DNA of 64,000 nt from Cryobacterium sp. GTDB taxonomy: Bacteria; Actinomycetota; Actinomycetes; Actinomycetales; Microbacteriaceae. Every line of letters begins with the position of its first letter. Within the stretch, counting starts at the first letter, position 1. Both the position numbers and the translations under genes were made by a program. This document shows, in pieces, positions 44,017-53,108 of the stretch. The notes beneath the pieces are model-generated. The model saw only the letters and a program-made list of their open reading frames with translations, was not told the origin of the DNA and searched no databases. The DNA is taken from the NCBI RefSeq assembly GCF_026786305.1, contig NZ_JAJAYI010000061.1, positions 1 to 64,000 on the forward strand, in the 5' to 3' direction.

Positions 44017-45444
44017 CTTGGCGCGCGCGCCGCGGGTGCGTTCCGGCACTGCCGTGGGAACGAGTGCCGGAACGGTGGTCTCGCCGTAACCATCGCCGTA
44101 CCCATAGTGCCCATACCCGTAGGCGTCGGGCCCCTTGGTCGGCAGCATGGTGAGCACGAGGCCGGAAATCGGCGCCCCCACGTTGTCGAGCGCGGCGATT
44201 GCGCCCTTGAGCTGGTTTTTGTGGGTGCGACCGGCGGCCACCACGATGAGCGCGCCACCCACATTCTTGGCGAGAATGGCGGCATCCGTTACCGGCAGCA
44301 GCGGCGGCGAGTCAAAGATGACGACGTCGAAAGCCCGGTTGAACTCGGTGATGAGCTGGGTCATGCGCGTGGAGCCGAGCAGCTCGCTCGGGTTCGGCGG
44401 CACGTGACCGGCCGGTAACACGAAAAGCTGGCCCGTGCCCCACGGCTGAATGACATCGGCCGGATCGGCCCGGCCGATGAGCACGTCGGTGAGGCCGACC
44501 GACCCCTCAAGGTCCATATAATCGGCGAGCTTGGGGCGGCGCAGGTCGGCGTCGACGAGCAGAACGCGCGAGCCGGCATCAGCCAGGGCAATGGCGAGGT
44601 TGGCTCCGGTCGTGCTTTTTCCCTCGCTCTCAATCGACGAGGTGATGACGAAGGAGCGGTCGGTGCGGCCCACATCGAGATACTGCAGGTTGGTGCGTAG
44701 CGTACGAAACGACTCGGCGCGGGGGCTGCGCGGGTCAACGTGCACGATCAGAGGTCGGTCCTTGGCTTTCGGATCGAACACGATGCCGCCGAGAATGGGC
44801 AACTCGGTGAGCTGTTCGACATCGTGGGTGTTGCGAATGCGTGTTTCGAGCGTTTCACGCAGCACCGCGAGACCCACGCCGAGCGCGAGGCCCACGAGGG
44901 CCCCGAGAGCGATGTTGAGCGGCACGTTCGGGCTGACCGGAATGGTCGGCACGATGGCTTCCTGCGCACGGGTCAGTTTGACCGGCGAGGCCGCATCGGT
45001 GGAGACCGGGGTTTCAATGTCTTCGACGATGAGGGTGAGGCTGGCCGAGACGGCATTGGCCGTGTCAGCGGCGCGCACGGGATCGGTGTCGGTGACGGTG
45101 ATGTCGATGATCGACGTATCGAGGGGGGCAGAGGCGGCAACCTTGAGGGCGAGTTCATCGGCCGTGATGCCGAGGTTCAGGGTGGCCACGACCGGCAGCA
45201 GCACGATGGGAGTCGTGACGAGCGCGGAATAGGTCTTCACCCGGGCCACGGAGAAATTGTTGCCCTGGGCCAGGTCAGACGTGGACCCACTCGACTGGGT
45301 CGACACGAAGACCTTCGACGTTGCACTGTATTTTGGCGTCTGCACAATGGAATAGGCGGATGCCGCACCCACGGCCACGAGGGTGAACATGACAATGAGC
45401 ACCCAGCTCTTGCGCAGTATGCGAATGTAGTCGCGAAGTTCCAT
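44011..45444 (-). CDS. Wzz/BY-type tyrosine autokinase, paralogue 2
   Basis: A 477-residue protein very similar throughout to paralogue 1 (roughly three quarters identical by eye): MELRDYIRIL start, two membrane spans, loop ending PVSPNVPLNIALGALVGL, Walker A SSIESEGKSTT, Walker A' LLVDADLRRP, Walker B VVIFDSPP, and a Tyr cluster DAYGYGHYGYGDGYG. It is the first gene of the leftward operon and diverges from the CPBP protease. The two copies point to a local duplication around the DUF4012 and surface-protein genes. Confidence 0.92.
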   Translation of the reverse strand: MELRDYIRILRKSWVLIVMFTLVAVGAASAYSIVQTPKYSATSKVFVSTQSSGSTSDLAQGNNFSVARVKTYSALVTTPIVLLPVVATLNLGITADELALKVAASAPLDTSIIDITVTDTDPVRAADTANAVSASLTLIVEDIETPVSTDAASPVKLTRAQEAIVPTIPVSPNVPLNIALGALVGLALGVGLAVLRETLETRIRNTHDVEQLTELPILGGIVFDPKAKDRPLIVHVDPRSPRAESFRTLRTNLQYLDVGRTDRSFVITSSIESEGKSTTGANLAIALADAGSRVLLVDADLRRPKLADYMDLEGSVGLTDVLIGRADPADVIQPWGTGQLFVLPAGHVPPNPSELLGSTRMTQLITEFNRAFDVVIFDSPPLLPVTDAAILAKNVGGALIVVAAGRTHKNQLKGAIAALDNVGAPISGLVLTMLPTKGPDAYGYGHYGYGDGYGETTVPALVPTAVPERTRGARAKR

Positions 45445-45603
45445 TCGACGGCGTTCCCTTCAGGTGTTCCGGGGAGATTCAGCCGGTGCGCGTCGCGCTT
45501 TTTCAACCGCACGATCGTGCGTCTCCCCTCATCTGAGGGTAGCGAACTTTAGCCGCACACTCTGACCGTGCACCCGACGTGGGTATATGAGTAGTTTTAT
45601 GGA

Positions 45604-46341
45604 ATGGGCATTACTGCAGATGTGACGGAACCGGCGAGGATTCGACCGCACGACGTCGGTTCAGCCCTCGCGCCGGCCACGCTCGGCGTCACCGTGGCGA
45701 TGGCGCTCATCGTCGTCGTGGGGTCACTAACCTTTGCCGACGGCCGATTGGCGCTACTGCTCGGCTACCTGTGCGTGTGGGTGCCGCTGCTCGGTTCCCT
45801 CGTAGTAGCTGGCGGGCGCCCCGAAGCGGGGTTCTGGCTGGGTTTCCTCAGGTTGTCCGTGCGGCCGATAGACCTGATCTGGGGGCTCGGCGTGGGACTT
45901 GTGGCCCGCACGGCGGCGAGCCTGATCGAGATCTGGGGCTACGGCAGCATCGGCTCGGCCGGCGTTCGCCTCGGGGAGACCGTCTATGACGGCTGGTGGC
46001 TGTTCGGAGCACTTCTCGCGCCCGTGCTGCTCGCTCCGCTCGTGGAAGAGGTTTTCTTTCGTGGCCTGGTGCTGCGTGCGGTGCATGACCAGGCGGCAGC
46101 CCACGGCGCAAAGTGGGCAGCAGCCCCGGTAGCCGTCGGCGTGAGCGGGCTGACCTTCGCGCTCATGCACCTCATGGCACTCGATCTCGGCAGCACGGCG
46201 ACCGTGGCGGTTGTCGCTGGCTCGACCCTGATCTTTGGCCTGGCCGCGGCATGGCTGTCACTGGCAACCGGCCGAATCGGCGGGGCGATCATCGCGCACG
46301 TAACGTTCAATGCGCTCGTGATTGTGCCGACGCTGTTCTAA
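45604..46341 (+). CDS. CPBP family intramembrane protease
   Basis: A 245-residue membrane protein with about seven helices and the three CPBP/Abi motifs: EEVFFRG (Glu-Glu and Arg, about 149-155), FALMHL (His) and HVTFNALV (His, Asn). These form a glutamate-type intramembrane protease site related to Rce1. It probably cleaves a membrane-bound protein; the substrate is unknown. It diverges from the surface-polysaccharide operon, with about 160 bases between. Confidence 0.87.
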   Translation: MGITADVTEPARIRPHDVGSALAPATLGVTVAMALIVVVGSLTFADGRLALLLGYLCVWVPLLGSLVVAGGRPEAGFWLGFLRLSVRPIDLIWGLGVGLVARTAASLIEIWGYGSIGSAGVRLGETVYDGWWLFGALLAPVLLAPLVEEVFFRGLVLRAVHDQAAAHGAKWAAAPVAVGVSGLTFALMHLMALDLGSTATVAVVAGSTLIFGLAAAWLSLATGRIGGAIIAHVTFNALVIVPTLF

Positions 46342-46539
46342 CCGGGTGCAGCCGAGCCGAGTGCCCCCTGATTTGGGGATGTGAACAAGCTCACTGACTG
46401 AGCGAATTTTTTCAATCGGTTCACTAGTATCAGCACGACCAGCATTTAATCGGCTTTTGAACAAGTGTGCAATACCCGAGGTTTTCTGCGATAAGGCCCC
46501 TAAGCCAGCCGTAGTGCCGTGCGAACGATGAGGCGAAAC

Positions 46540-46848
46540 ATGGGCAGGTTCACCTACGACTCCAATCTGACGGCCGACTTCGATGACCGCATTTTGGCGC
46601 ATATCCAGCTCGTGATCGGCGCGAAACTGCGCCGCGGCGAATCGTTCTATTTCTCATGGCGTGACGACCCGCTCGCCGGAGGGGGCCGCAGCACGGTTTG
46701 GCTGCATCCCGGCATCTCCCTGGCCTACAAATATTTCGGCAGCAGAGTACCCACGCTCAACCGGGACTGGGTCGAAGCGCTGTCGCTCTCCGCGAACTCG
46801 ACCATCGGGTTGCAGCTCGTTGCCGAACCGCAGAACAACGTTCCCTAA
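46540..46848 (+). CDS. DUF7882 family protein
   Basis: A 102-residue protein starting MGRFTYDSNLTADFDDRILA, then LVIGAKLRRGESFYFSW, STVWLHPGISLAYKYFGSR and a C-terminal NRDWVEALSLSANSTIGLQ. This is the small DUF7882 family widespread in Microbacteriaceae, sometimes mislabelled as DNA ligase; function unknown. I use the ATG at 46540; an upstream ATG would add seven residues not seen in relatives. About 200 bases of upstream sequence holds no other gene. Confidence 0.8.
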   Translation: MGRFTYDSNLTADFDDRILAHIQLVIGAKLRRGESFYFSWRDDPLAGGGRSTVWLHPGISLAYKYFGSRVPTLNRDWVEALSLSANSTIGLQLVAEPQNNVP

Positions 46849-46896
46849 CCGAGCGAATGGGTACCGCCTGCCAGAGTGTCGGCCGGCCGGCCGCCG

Positions 46897-46940
46897 GGCG
46901 GGCTGGCGGGCTGGTGGGCTGGCGGGCTGGCGGGCTGGCG
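46897..46940. repeat. 8-bp tandem repeat (GGCTGGCG)
   Basis: Five GGCTGGYG units plus a GC-rich partial, between the DUF7882 gene and the LPXTG gene. It is non-coding and may vary between strains by slippage. Confidence 0.85.
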
Positions 46941-47085
46941 AAGCAGCGCGACCTCCTGGTGCCGTTCAGGTGACGGACCACGTGTCTGCCTGTTTCATCG
47001 GGCACGATGGCACAGCAAACGCCCCGACACCACAGGGCGATCGAGGCGTTTGGTCGAGCGGCCAAGGGCTACTCGGAGGACTTAT

Positions 47086-47616
47086 TTACGCGGCAGTGTG
47101 CTGGCGGCGAACCGAGATGCGCACGAGCACGAGTGCAACACCGAGCACGAGGATGCCAGCGGCGCCCCAGATGATGAGCACCGGAACGTTATAGCCGGTC
47201 GACGGGAGGCCGGTGCTGGTTCCGGCGTCTGCGGCGATGATGTCAAGGATCGCGGTGTACGTGGCCGAGGCAGCAGTAGCGGTGACCGTGTACTTGCCGG
47301 TTGCATTTTCAGGAATGGCAACCCTGAGCGACGCAGAACCGTTGGCAGCGGCGTTCTTGGTGAGCGAGGTGGTGGCAGCGGTCTTGACGACGCTGAGTGT
47401 GGCGGCCTGCGATCCCGTGACGGAGTACGTCACGCTTTCGTTTGCCGTGAAGGCACCTGCGGCGAAGGCGACGACGGCAGTTTCGCCGGCAACGGGCGCA
47501 GCCTGAATGCTCACGAGGGCGGTGTTCGACACATAGTCGGCGGCGATAGCGGCCGGTGCGAACGCGAAGACGGCAAAAACGGCCAGTGCGGCCGTGGCTA
47601 GACTTTTCTTGAACAA
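47086..47616 (-). CDS. LPXTG-type cell-wall-anchored surface protein
   Basis: A 176-residue exported protein: signal peptide (FKKSLATAALAVFAVFAFAP), a beta-rich domain rich in Ala/Thr, and a sorting signal LPSTGYNVPV followed by a hydrophobic helix and the basic tail RISVRRQHTAA. LPSTG fits the sortase motif LPXTG. The TTG start is set by a GGGGGAA ribosome site. It is a paralogue of the protein at 41.6-42.1 kb, with the same length and layout. No sortase gene is in the window. Confidence 0.82.
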   Translation of the reverse strand: MFKKSLATAALAVFAVFAFAPAAIAADYVSNTALVSIQAAPVAGETAVVAFAAGAFTANESVTYSVTGSQAATLSVVKTAATTSLTKNAAANGSASLRVAIPENATGKYTVTATAASATYTAILDIIAADAGTSTGLPSTGYNVPVLIIWGAAGILVLGVALVLVRISVRRQHTAA

Positions 47617-47766
47617 AGTGAGGTTCCCCCTGGATGATGGTTGGTTGCTACGTCGAATTCAACGTTCCCGGCACATCGTCGTGAAATACCTAGGCGACTT
47701 TCACGTTAGCGCCCCGTTGGTGCAATACACACGCGGTTTCAGCCAGCGCCCCCGCAAAACGCCGAT

Positions 47767-47792
47767 ACCCCACCCGAAGTGGGGGTGTTTTC
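47767..47792 (+). terminator. Orphan rightward terminator
   Basis: ACCCCAC and GTGGGG pair around a CCGAA loop and are followed by GTGTTTTCT on the plus strand. No rightward gene precedes it; everything around is leftward. It may end a small plus-strand RNA that starts upstream near 47620. Confidence 0.5.
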
Positions 47793-48234
47793 TACAGAAA
47801 ACGCGCTCAGATTTGCCGCACTGTGCCAGCACTGGCGATGAGTGGCCGTCGGCGTACGGAGGCGTCATTCGGGGTGGTCTTCACGATATTCGTGGCGAGT
47901 GCGGGTCACCGCGTCGGTGCTGGTGAACCGTTCGAGAGAGGGGCGAGCCATGGCCTCAAAGCGCGCAACCTGCAGCTATCGTTCCGACGTGGTCGCGCCG
48001 GTCTGAGCCACGAAAGTCTCCTGTTGGGACCGATCGCGATAGAGGTCGCTGAGATTACGCGAGGAAGACTGCAGGCCCACGGAGAACAGTGTTCCGGCCA
48101 GAGGGGTGACCGCGTGGCGGCTCATCAGCACAGCGAATTGGCCGTGGCGACGGTGACCGTCGGGATGCCCGAAAGCACGAGCGCCCAGGGCACGTCGTCG
48201 ACTCCGCGGCGGCGGGCGCCTCGCCCGCTGCACG
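47793..48234. other. 442-base region, no convincing gene
   Basis: No frame on either strand has a start with a ribosome site and coding-like composition. On the minus strand, after the tdk stop, one short frame reads VDDVPWALVLSGIPTVTVAT, which looks protein-like and may be a gene remnant. Confidence 0.5.
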
Positions 48235-48864
48235 TCAGGCGGGATTTGGCCGGCTGCGGTTGTTGAGCACGCCGTGGCTCTCCTCGAGGTAGCAGCTGCC
48301 ACACAGCGACTCGTAGGTGACCTCTTCGCCGTCGATGGCCACCTGGTCTCCGTTGAAAACATAGACGCCGCCGATCTTGCGCCCGTTGAAGATGGCTTTG
48401 CGCCCGCAGCGGCAGATGGTTTTGAGCTCCTCGAGACTATGGGCGACCTCGAGCAGGCGGCGGCTTCCGGGAAAGGCGACGGTCTGAAAGTCCGTGCGAA
48501 TGCCGTAAGCCAGTACCGGCACGTTCTCGAGAATCGCGATGCGCAGCAGGTCATCGACCTGGGTTTCGGTCAGAAACTGGGCTTCGTCGAGCAGCAGGGC
48601 GCTCACGTCCCGGCCGAACTGGTGGAGTACCTGGGCGCGGTGCTGCTGGAACAGGGCGTAGGCATCCGTTTCGGGGGTGAGTAAAAAATCGACCGCTCGA
48701 GTGACGCCCAAACGGGAGAGAATGCCGCGGTCGCCCTTGGTATCGACCGACGGCTTGGCGAGCAGCACGTGGTGCCCGCGTTCCTCATAGTTGTATGCCG
48801 CTTGCAGCATAGAAGTGCTTTTCCCGCTGTTCATGGCGCCGTATCGAAAGTACAGTTTCGCCAT
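48235..48864 (-). CDS. tdk: Thymidine kinase (type II)
   Basis: A 209-residue TK1-like kinase with Walker A GAMNSGKSTSM (about 9-19), the DEAQFL motif (Walker B and catalytic Glu), lasso region and zinc Cys pairs CRCG (about 152) and CGSC (about 188). It phosphorylates thymidine for salvage in the cytosol. Its ATG shares a base with the stop of the sensor-like gene before it (TAATG), so it is the last gene of that three-gene unit. Confidence 0.94.
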   Translation of the reverse strand: MAKLYFRYGAMNSGKSTSMLQAAYNYEERGHHVLLAKPSVDTKGDRGILSRLGVTRAVDFLLTPETDAYALFQQHRAQVLHQFGRDVSALLLDEAQFLTETQVDDLLRIAILENVPVLAYGIRTDFQTVAFPGSRRLLEVAHSLEELKTICRCGRKAIFNGRKIGGVYVFNGDQVAIDGEEVTYESLCGSCYLEESHGVLNNRSRPNPA

Positions 48865-50300
48865 TATCTTGTGCCTTTGGTCTTGGTGAGGTGGCCACGT
48901 TCAGCGTCGAATTCTAGCGTGAGCAGCGGACGCCGGCTGGTGACCCGCACCCGGGTGAACACCGCGCGCAGCACGCTGAGGTACGGACGCAGGGCGCGGC
49001 GCCGCTGAAACGGCGGCAGGGAGATGCCGGCCTGGATGGTGATGGTGTCGGTGGCGCGGGAGCCGGCGTCAGTCGTACGCCGGGGCGTTCGCGGCATGGT
49101 GGCGGCGTACACCTGGTCCTGCGCACGGGCCTGGGCCCTGGCCTGGGCGGCGGCCTGCGTCTGGGCTGGGGTGACGATGTCGAGGGTTGTGGTGTCGGTG
49201 GCCGGCGTCGGGCGGGCCCCACGGTGACCGAAGGCCTGCGTGATTTGATCGGTGTCGGTGGGTGCAGCGCCGGATCCATCGATCTGTACGACGAGGCTCG
49301 TGGGGTCGAAGCCCTTGAGGGTGCAGAGCGCCACGATCACGGCTCCGACGGCGGCACGCTGGTCGGAGTCGAAGCCGGTCGCCCGGCGTTCCGGGTCGGC
49401 GATGACGCAGAGCGGGTTGAGGCCGTGCTCGGTGAGGCCGATGCGTTCGCGGTCGATGAGGTCGTCAAGCCAGGTGTGGTCGACCTCGGCGACGAGCACT
49501 CGGCGCACCTGAAAGGCGAGGGAGCGCGCGCGTTTGATGTCGGAGGCGGTGAGGGTTTGCCGCGCGAGAACGTCGGCCAAAAAGGGAAGCACATCGGCGC
49601 CGAGATTGGTCAGGCGATGGTCAACCACGGATTGCGCGAGGAGGCCGCGACTCTCTTCGGTGCGCGCTCGGATGGCGCGGCGGGCATCCGTTTGCCAGCG
49701 GTAAATGGAGTTGACGACCTGGCGCGAGTACGCGGCGGCGGCGAGGGTGGGCGCGAGTACCTGGGTCATGGCGATAATAACGAACAGCACGGGCGGTGTC
49801 TGGATTCCGAGGAACGGCGACTGGACGAGGGCCGTAACGCCGACCGTTACGGCGACTGAGACGCCGAGCAGGAGGATTTCCTTCCACGGCCGAAAGGGCG
49901 CGAGGGCGAGGAGCAGCAGGCCGAGGCCGATCGGGGCAAAGTCGTCCTGGATCATGCCGTTGAACTGCCAGGTGCTCGCCGCGGCGAGCAGGTGTGCCCC
50001 GACGCCGAGGGCCACGATCACGATGGCGCGGGTGCGGGTGAAGGGGGCCAGATCGGGGCGGGCTGACCAGACGAGCACGGCGGCCGCGATCATGAGGGCG
50101 GCGACGGCGGCCGCAGCGAGTTCGACGTTCTGGATCTCGTGCGGGCGCGAGATCGTTGCGACGACGGCGTAGGTCACGACGATGAGGGCAACGACCGGGG
50201 CGATCGGCCAGGCGGCGAGGCCTCCGATCGGGTCGAGGCGCTGCTGCGAAGCGGATGCCGGTGCGCGCGGCCGCCGCGGAGTGGGGGTGGCGCGGGTCAT
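48864..50300 (-). CDS. Sensor-like membrane protein, degenerate histidine-kinase relative
   Basis: A 478-residue protein with about six N-terminal membrane helices (30-205), then a cytoplasmic helical region (RRAIRARTEESRGLLAQSVVDHRL) and a C-terminal domain that resembles a worn HATPase (DQRAAVGAVIVALCTL at the N-box position) interrupted by an Ala/Gln repeat (TQAAAQARAQARAQDQ). I see no clear G-boxes. It overlaps the upstream sensor by four bases (ATGA) and tdk by one. The ATG at 50300 is supported by this overlap. Confidence 0.65.
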   Translation of the reverse strand: MTRATPTPRRPRAPASASQQRLDPIGGLAAWPIAPVVALIVVTYAVVATISRPHEIQNVELAAAAVAALMIAAAVLVWSARPDLAPFTRTRAIVIVALGVGAHLLAAASTWQFNGMIQDDFAPIGLGLLLLALAPFRPWKEILLLGVSVAVTVGVTALVQSPFLGIQTPPVLFVIIAMTQVLAPTLAAAAYSRQVVNSIYRWQTDARRAIRARTEESRGLLAQSVVDHRLTNLGADVLPFLADVLARQTLTASDIKRARSLAFQVRRVLVAEVDHTWLDDLIDRERIGLTEHGLNPLCVIADPERRATGFDSDQRAAVGAVIVALCTLKGFDPTSLVVQIDGSGAAPTDTDQITQAFGHRGARPTPATDTTTLDIVTPAQTQAAAQARAQARAQDQVYAATMPRTPRRTTDAGSRATDTITIQAGISLPPFQRRRALRPYLSVLRAVFTRVRVTSRRPLLTLEFDAERGHLTKTKGTR

Positions 50301-51562
50301 GGGGTGGGCCGCCTGGAGGCTGCGTTTGGGGTTTGGTTTGGGGTTTGTTTTTGCGCCGCGGGCACGGTTAGGCGCACGCTCGTGCCGGCACCGGGGCGGC
50401 TCCAGATGAGCACGGATCCGCCGAGCTGTTCGATGCGGCGCCGCACGGACTGCCGCAGACCCAGGCGGTCGGAAGCGGATTCCGACTCGGTGAAGCCGCG
50501 GCCGGCATCCGTTATGAGAAGTGAAATTGTGGTGAGGTCGGATTCGATGGCAACCTCGGCCGAAGCGACTCCGGCGTGCAGGATGACGTTGACGAGGCAC
50601 TGTTGCAGGGCGAGACCGACGTCGCGGTCACTGTCGGCGTCGAGGCGGGCGAGGGCGTCGCGGTCGCCGGTGACCTCGACGACGAGTCCGCGGTCACGGC
50701 AGCGTTCGATGGTGATGTAGACGGCGCTGGACAGCCAGGAGTGGTTGGCGGTTGATTGCGCGGTCAGTGTGGGCTTCGGGGCTGTTGCACTGCGGGCGTC
50801 GATGTCGGTGAGCCAGTTCGTGTCGTGCAGGGTGGTCAGGGTGTCGTTCAGGCTCGCGCGCAGCCCCGGCGAGAGGGCGCCGGGCTCTTCGAGCGACAGG
50901 GCCACCAACTGGGCGACGGTCGTGTCGTTGAGCAGGGCGATGGCGCGGGTATCGAGGGCGTCGCGCAGCTGCCGGTTGGCGCCATCCTGGACCGCGCGGT
51001 GAATGGCGGGCTGGGCGGCGTTGCTCGCGCGCCGGTCGATGCCGGCGAGCACCATGACACCGACCAGCACGAGGTAGGTCGAGAGGGTGAACAGGTCGGG
51101 CCGATAGGGCACCGCAGTGCCGAGAATTGCCAGGAGCGCGGCGGCCTCGGCCAGGAGAAAGGCCGCGGTGCTCCAGAGCACGCCGGCGAGGGCGGTGGAT
51201 CCGGCGCCGCCGACCATGACGAGCGCCATCTTGGGCAGGGCAACGAGGAACATATTCGACGCGGGAAATACGTCGGGAACGCCGAGCACGGTCAGGGTGA
51301 AAACATAGACGCCGAGGGTTCCCACGGCGAGAAAGGCGACGGCGAAGGCGATCCGGCGGTGCCGGGTGAAGAGCACGAGCAGGGCGCCCATGGCGACCAC
51401 GACCACGGTGGTGATCCAGAGTTCGGGGCTGCGATTCAGGCTGAGGATGGCGACCGACACTGCCGCCGCCATGAGGCAGGTCAGCGCAAACCAGTGCGCG
51501 GCCCGGGCCAGGGCGCGCGCGAGCGTCAGCTGGACCAGATGGCCGGGTAACCCTAGAGACAT
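50297..51562 (-). CDS. Sensor histidine-kinase-like protein with HATPase domain
   Basis: A 421-residue protein with six or so N-terminal membrane helices (25-180), a helical linker (QPAIHRAVQDGANRQLRDAL) and an HATPase_c domain with N-box QQCLVNVILHAG and G1 TDAGRGF, ending in a Gln/Thr/Pro tail. A HisKA_3-type His at the expected dimerisation helix (near LDTRAIALLNDTTVAQL) is missing. No response regulator lies nearby. It begins the leftward group with the related sensor and tdk. Confidence 0.75.
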   Translation of the reverse strand: MSLGLPGHLVQLTLARALARAAHWFALTCLMAAAVSVAILSLNRSPELWITTVVVVAMGALLVLFTRHRRIAFAVAFLAVGTLGVYVFTLTVLGVPDVFPASNMFLVALPKMALVMVGGAGSTALAGVLWSTAAFLLAEAAALLAILGTAVPYRPDLFTLSTYLVLVGVMVLAGIDRRASNAAQPAIHRAVQDGANRQLRDALDTRAIALLNDTTVAQLVALSLEEPGALSPGLRASLNDTLTTLHDTNWLTDIDARSATAPKPTLTAQSTANHSWLSSAVYITIERCRDRGLVVEVTGDRDALARLDADSDRDVGLALQQCLVNVILHAGVASAEVAIESDLTTISLLITDAGRGFTESESASDRLGLRQSVRRRIEQLGGSVLIWSRPGAGTSVRLTVPAAQKQTPNQTPNAASRRPTP

Positions 51563-51624
51563 ATTTTCCCCCTGGTTCAGTATGCCACCGGCGTGGGGAG
51601 GGGTAGCGGGAGGGGGTAGCGGTA

Positions 51625-51700
51625 TCCGCTCACCGGGCCCACCTCGGACACCGGGCCCAGGCTATCGTGGGCCCACTTTCCGAGCCCGGGTGGGGTTACG
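51625..51700 (-). repeat. GGGCCC-rich element, copy near 51.7 kb
   Basis: Three GGGCCC blocks (TCACCGGGCCCACC, ACACCGGGCCCAGGCTATCG, TGGGCCCACTTTCCGAGCCC) begin about 15 bases after the stop of the leftward radical SAM gene. The phrase TATCGTGGGCCC is shared with the copy inside the phosphatase gene (TATCGTGGCCCC). Confidence 0.75.
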
Positions 51701-51707
51701 CGGCAGA

Positions 51708-52820
51708 TCAGAACAGGGTGGGAGCCCGTTCGGGCGGGAGTTCGGCGGCGATCAGGGGCCGGGCGGCGGGGACGAACGTGGGGGTTGGGCGGGGGGCCGG
51801 CGGGGGCATCCGTTCTGGGGAGGCCGGCAGAGCGCTGGACCGCAGGCCGCCGGTGGCGGGGTCGACGACGCCGCGCTCGAGGCCGTGCGCGCGAATGAGC
51901 GGCTTGATGCGTGCGGCGAGCCAGGTGCGGTACTCCTTGGGCGCGTACTGGCCGCGGGCGTAGAGCTCCTGGTAGCGGCCGACGAGCTCGGGGTGCTCGC
52001 GGGCGAGCCACTGCAGGTACCAGTCCTTGACGGCGGGCTTGAGGTTGAGGCCGCTGTAGAGCACGCTCGTGGCGCCGGCCGCTTTGGCTTGCCGCAGGGC
52101 CTCATCGAGGTGGGCGCGGGTGTCAGTGAGGAACGGCAGAATCGGCATGAGGAAGACGCCGCAGTCGAGTCCGCGTTCGCGCACCGCGGTGACCGTGGCG
52201 AGGCGCGCCTTCGTGCTGGGAGTACCGGGCTCGACCGACTGCTGCAGATCGTCGTCATAGATTGCGATCGACATGGCCAGGTCGACAGGAACGTGCGCGC
52301 TCGCCTCGACGAGCAGGTCGAGGTCGCGGCGCAGCAGGGTGCCTTTGGTGAGAATGGAGAGGGGAGTGTTGCTGTCGGCGAGCGCCGCGATGATGCCGGG
52401 CATGAGCCGGTAGCGCCCCTCGACGCGCTGGTACGGGTCGGTGTTTGTGCCGAGGGCCACCGGGTGCCTCCCCCACGTAGGTTTCGCGAGCTCCTTTCTG
52501 AGCACCTCGGCCACGTTGACCTTCACGATGATCTCGCTGTCGAAATCTTTGCCGGCGTCGAGGTCGAGGTACTGGTGGGTGGGCCTTGCGAAGCAGTAGG
52601 TGCAAGCGTGCGAACAGCCACGATAGGGGTTGATCGTGTACCCGAACGGCAGCGCGCTCTGCCCGGGCACGTGGTTGAGGGCGGACTTGGCGAGGATCTC
52701 GTGAAAGGTGATTCCGGCGAACTCGGGCGTTTGCACGCTGCGCACGAGGTTGTTCAGGCGAGCGAGGCCGGGCAGCGCGCCGACCTGTTCGGCCTGTAGT
52801 TTCTGCCCACTCCACCGCAT
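51708..52820 (-). CDS. Rv2578c-like radical SAM protein
   Basis: A 370-residue protein with the radical SAM cluster motif CSHACTYC (CxxxCxxC, about 69-76) after GYTINPYRG, in the style of spore photoproduct lyase-like and Rv2578c proteins. The barrel continues with TNTDPYQRVEGRY and VPVDLAMSIAI. The C-terminal 60 residues are Pro/Ala-rich and disordered. The reaction is unknown. It diverges from the topoisomerase gene. Confidence 0.85.
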   Translation of the reverse strand: MRWSGQKLQAEQVGALPGLARLNNLVRSVQTPEFAGITFHEILAKSALNHVPGQSALPFGYTINPYRGCSHACTYCFARPTHQYLDLDAGKDFDSEIIVKVNVAEVLRKELAKPTWGRHPVALGTNTDPYQRVEGRYRLMPGIIAALADSNTPLSILTKGTLLRRDLDLLVEASAHVPVDLAMSIAIYDDDLQQSVEPGTPSTKARLATVTAVRERGLDCGVFLMPILPFLTDTRAHLDEALRQAKAAGATSVLYSGLNLKPAVKDWYLQWLAREHPELVGRYQELYARGQYAPKEYRTWLAARIKPLIRAHGLERGVVDPATGGLRSSALPASPERMPPPAPRPTPTFVPAARPLIAAELPPERAPTLF

Positions 52821-53108
52821 GATGCTAGTCGAACACAGGTTCTAGTGAATTGCAAGTGCTCTGCGAATCAGCCGGAGCAGGGCGGATGCAGTGGGCCGCG
52901 TCGTTCCCAGGTGGTCGTGTGCGCGCCTGGCGACACTCGTGGGGGAAGAAGGCACGTGATCTACCCTGCGCCCGCTTTCAAACACGGCCCGCGCAGGCCC
53001 GCGCCCGCTCGGTGCGGCGCGTACGACCCGCGGTACGGCATCAGCCTTCGCGCTGGGTGGAGCAAGTCGCAGTACTGTTTCCGGCATGCGAGCAGAGACG
53101 GCACGTGC

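Noticed and set aside
47823-48266. Plus-strand gene of about 147 codons before tdk
   Set aside because: No ribosome site, Arg/Gly-rich shadow-like composition, and it runs into the end of tdk on the opposite strand.
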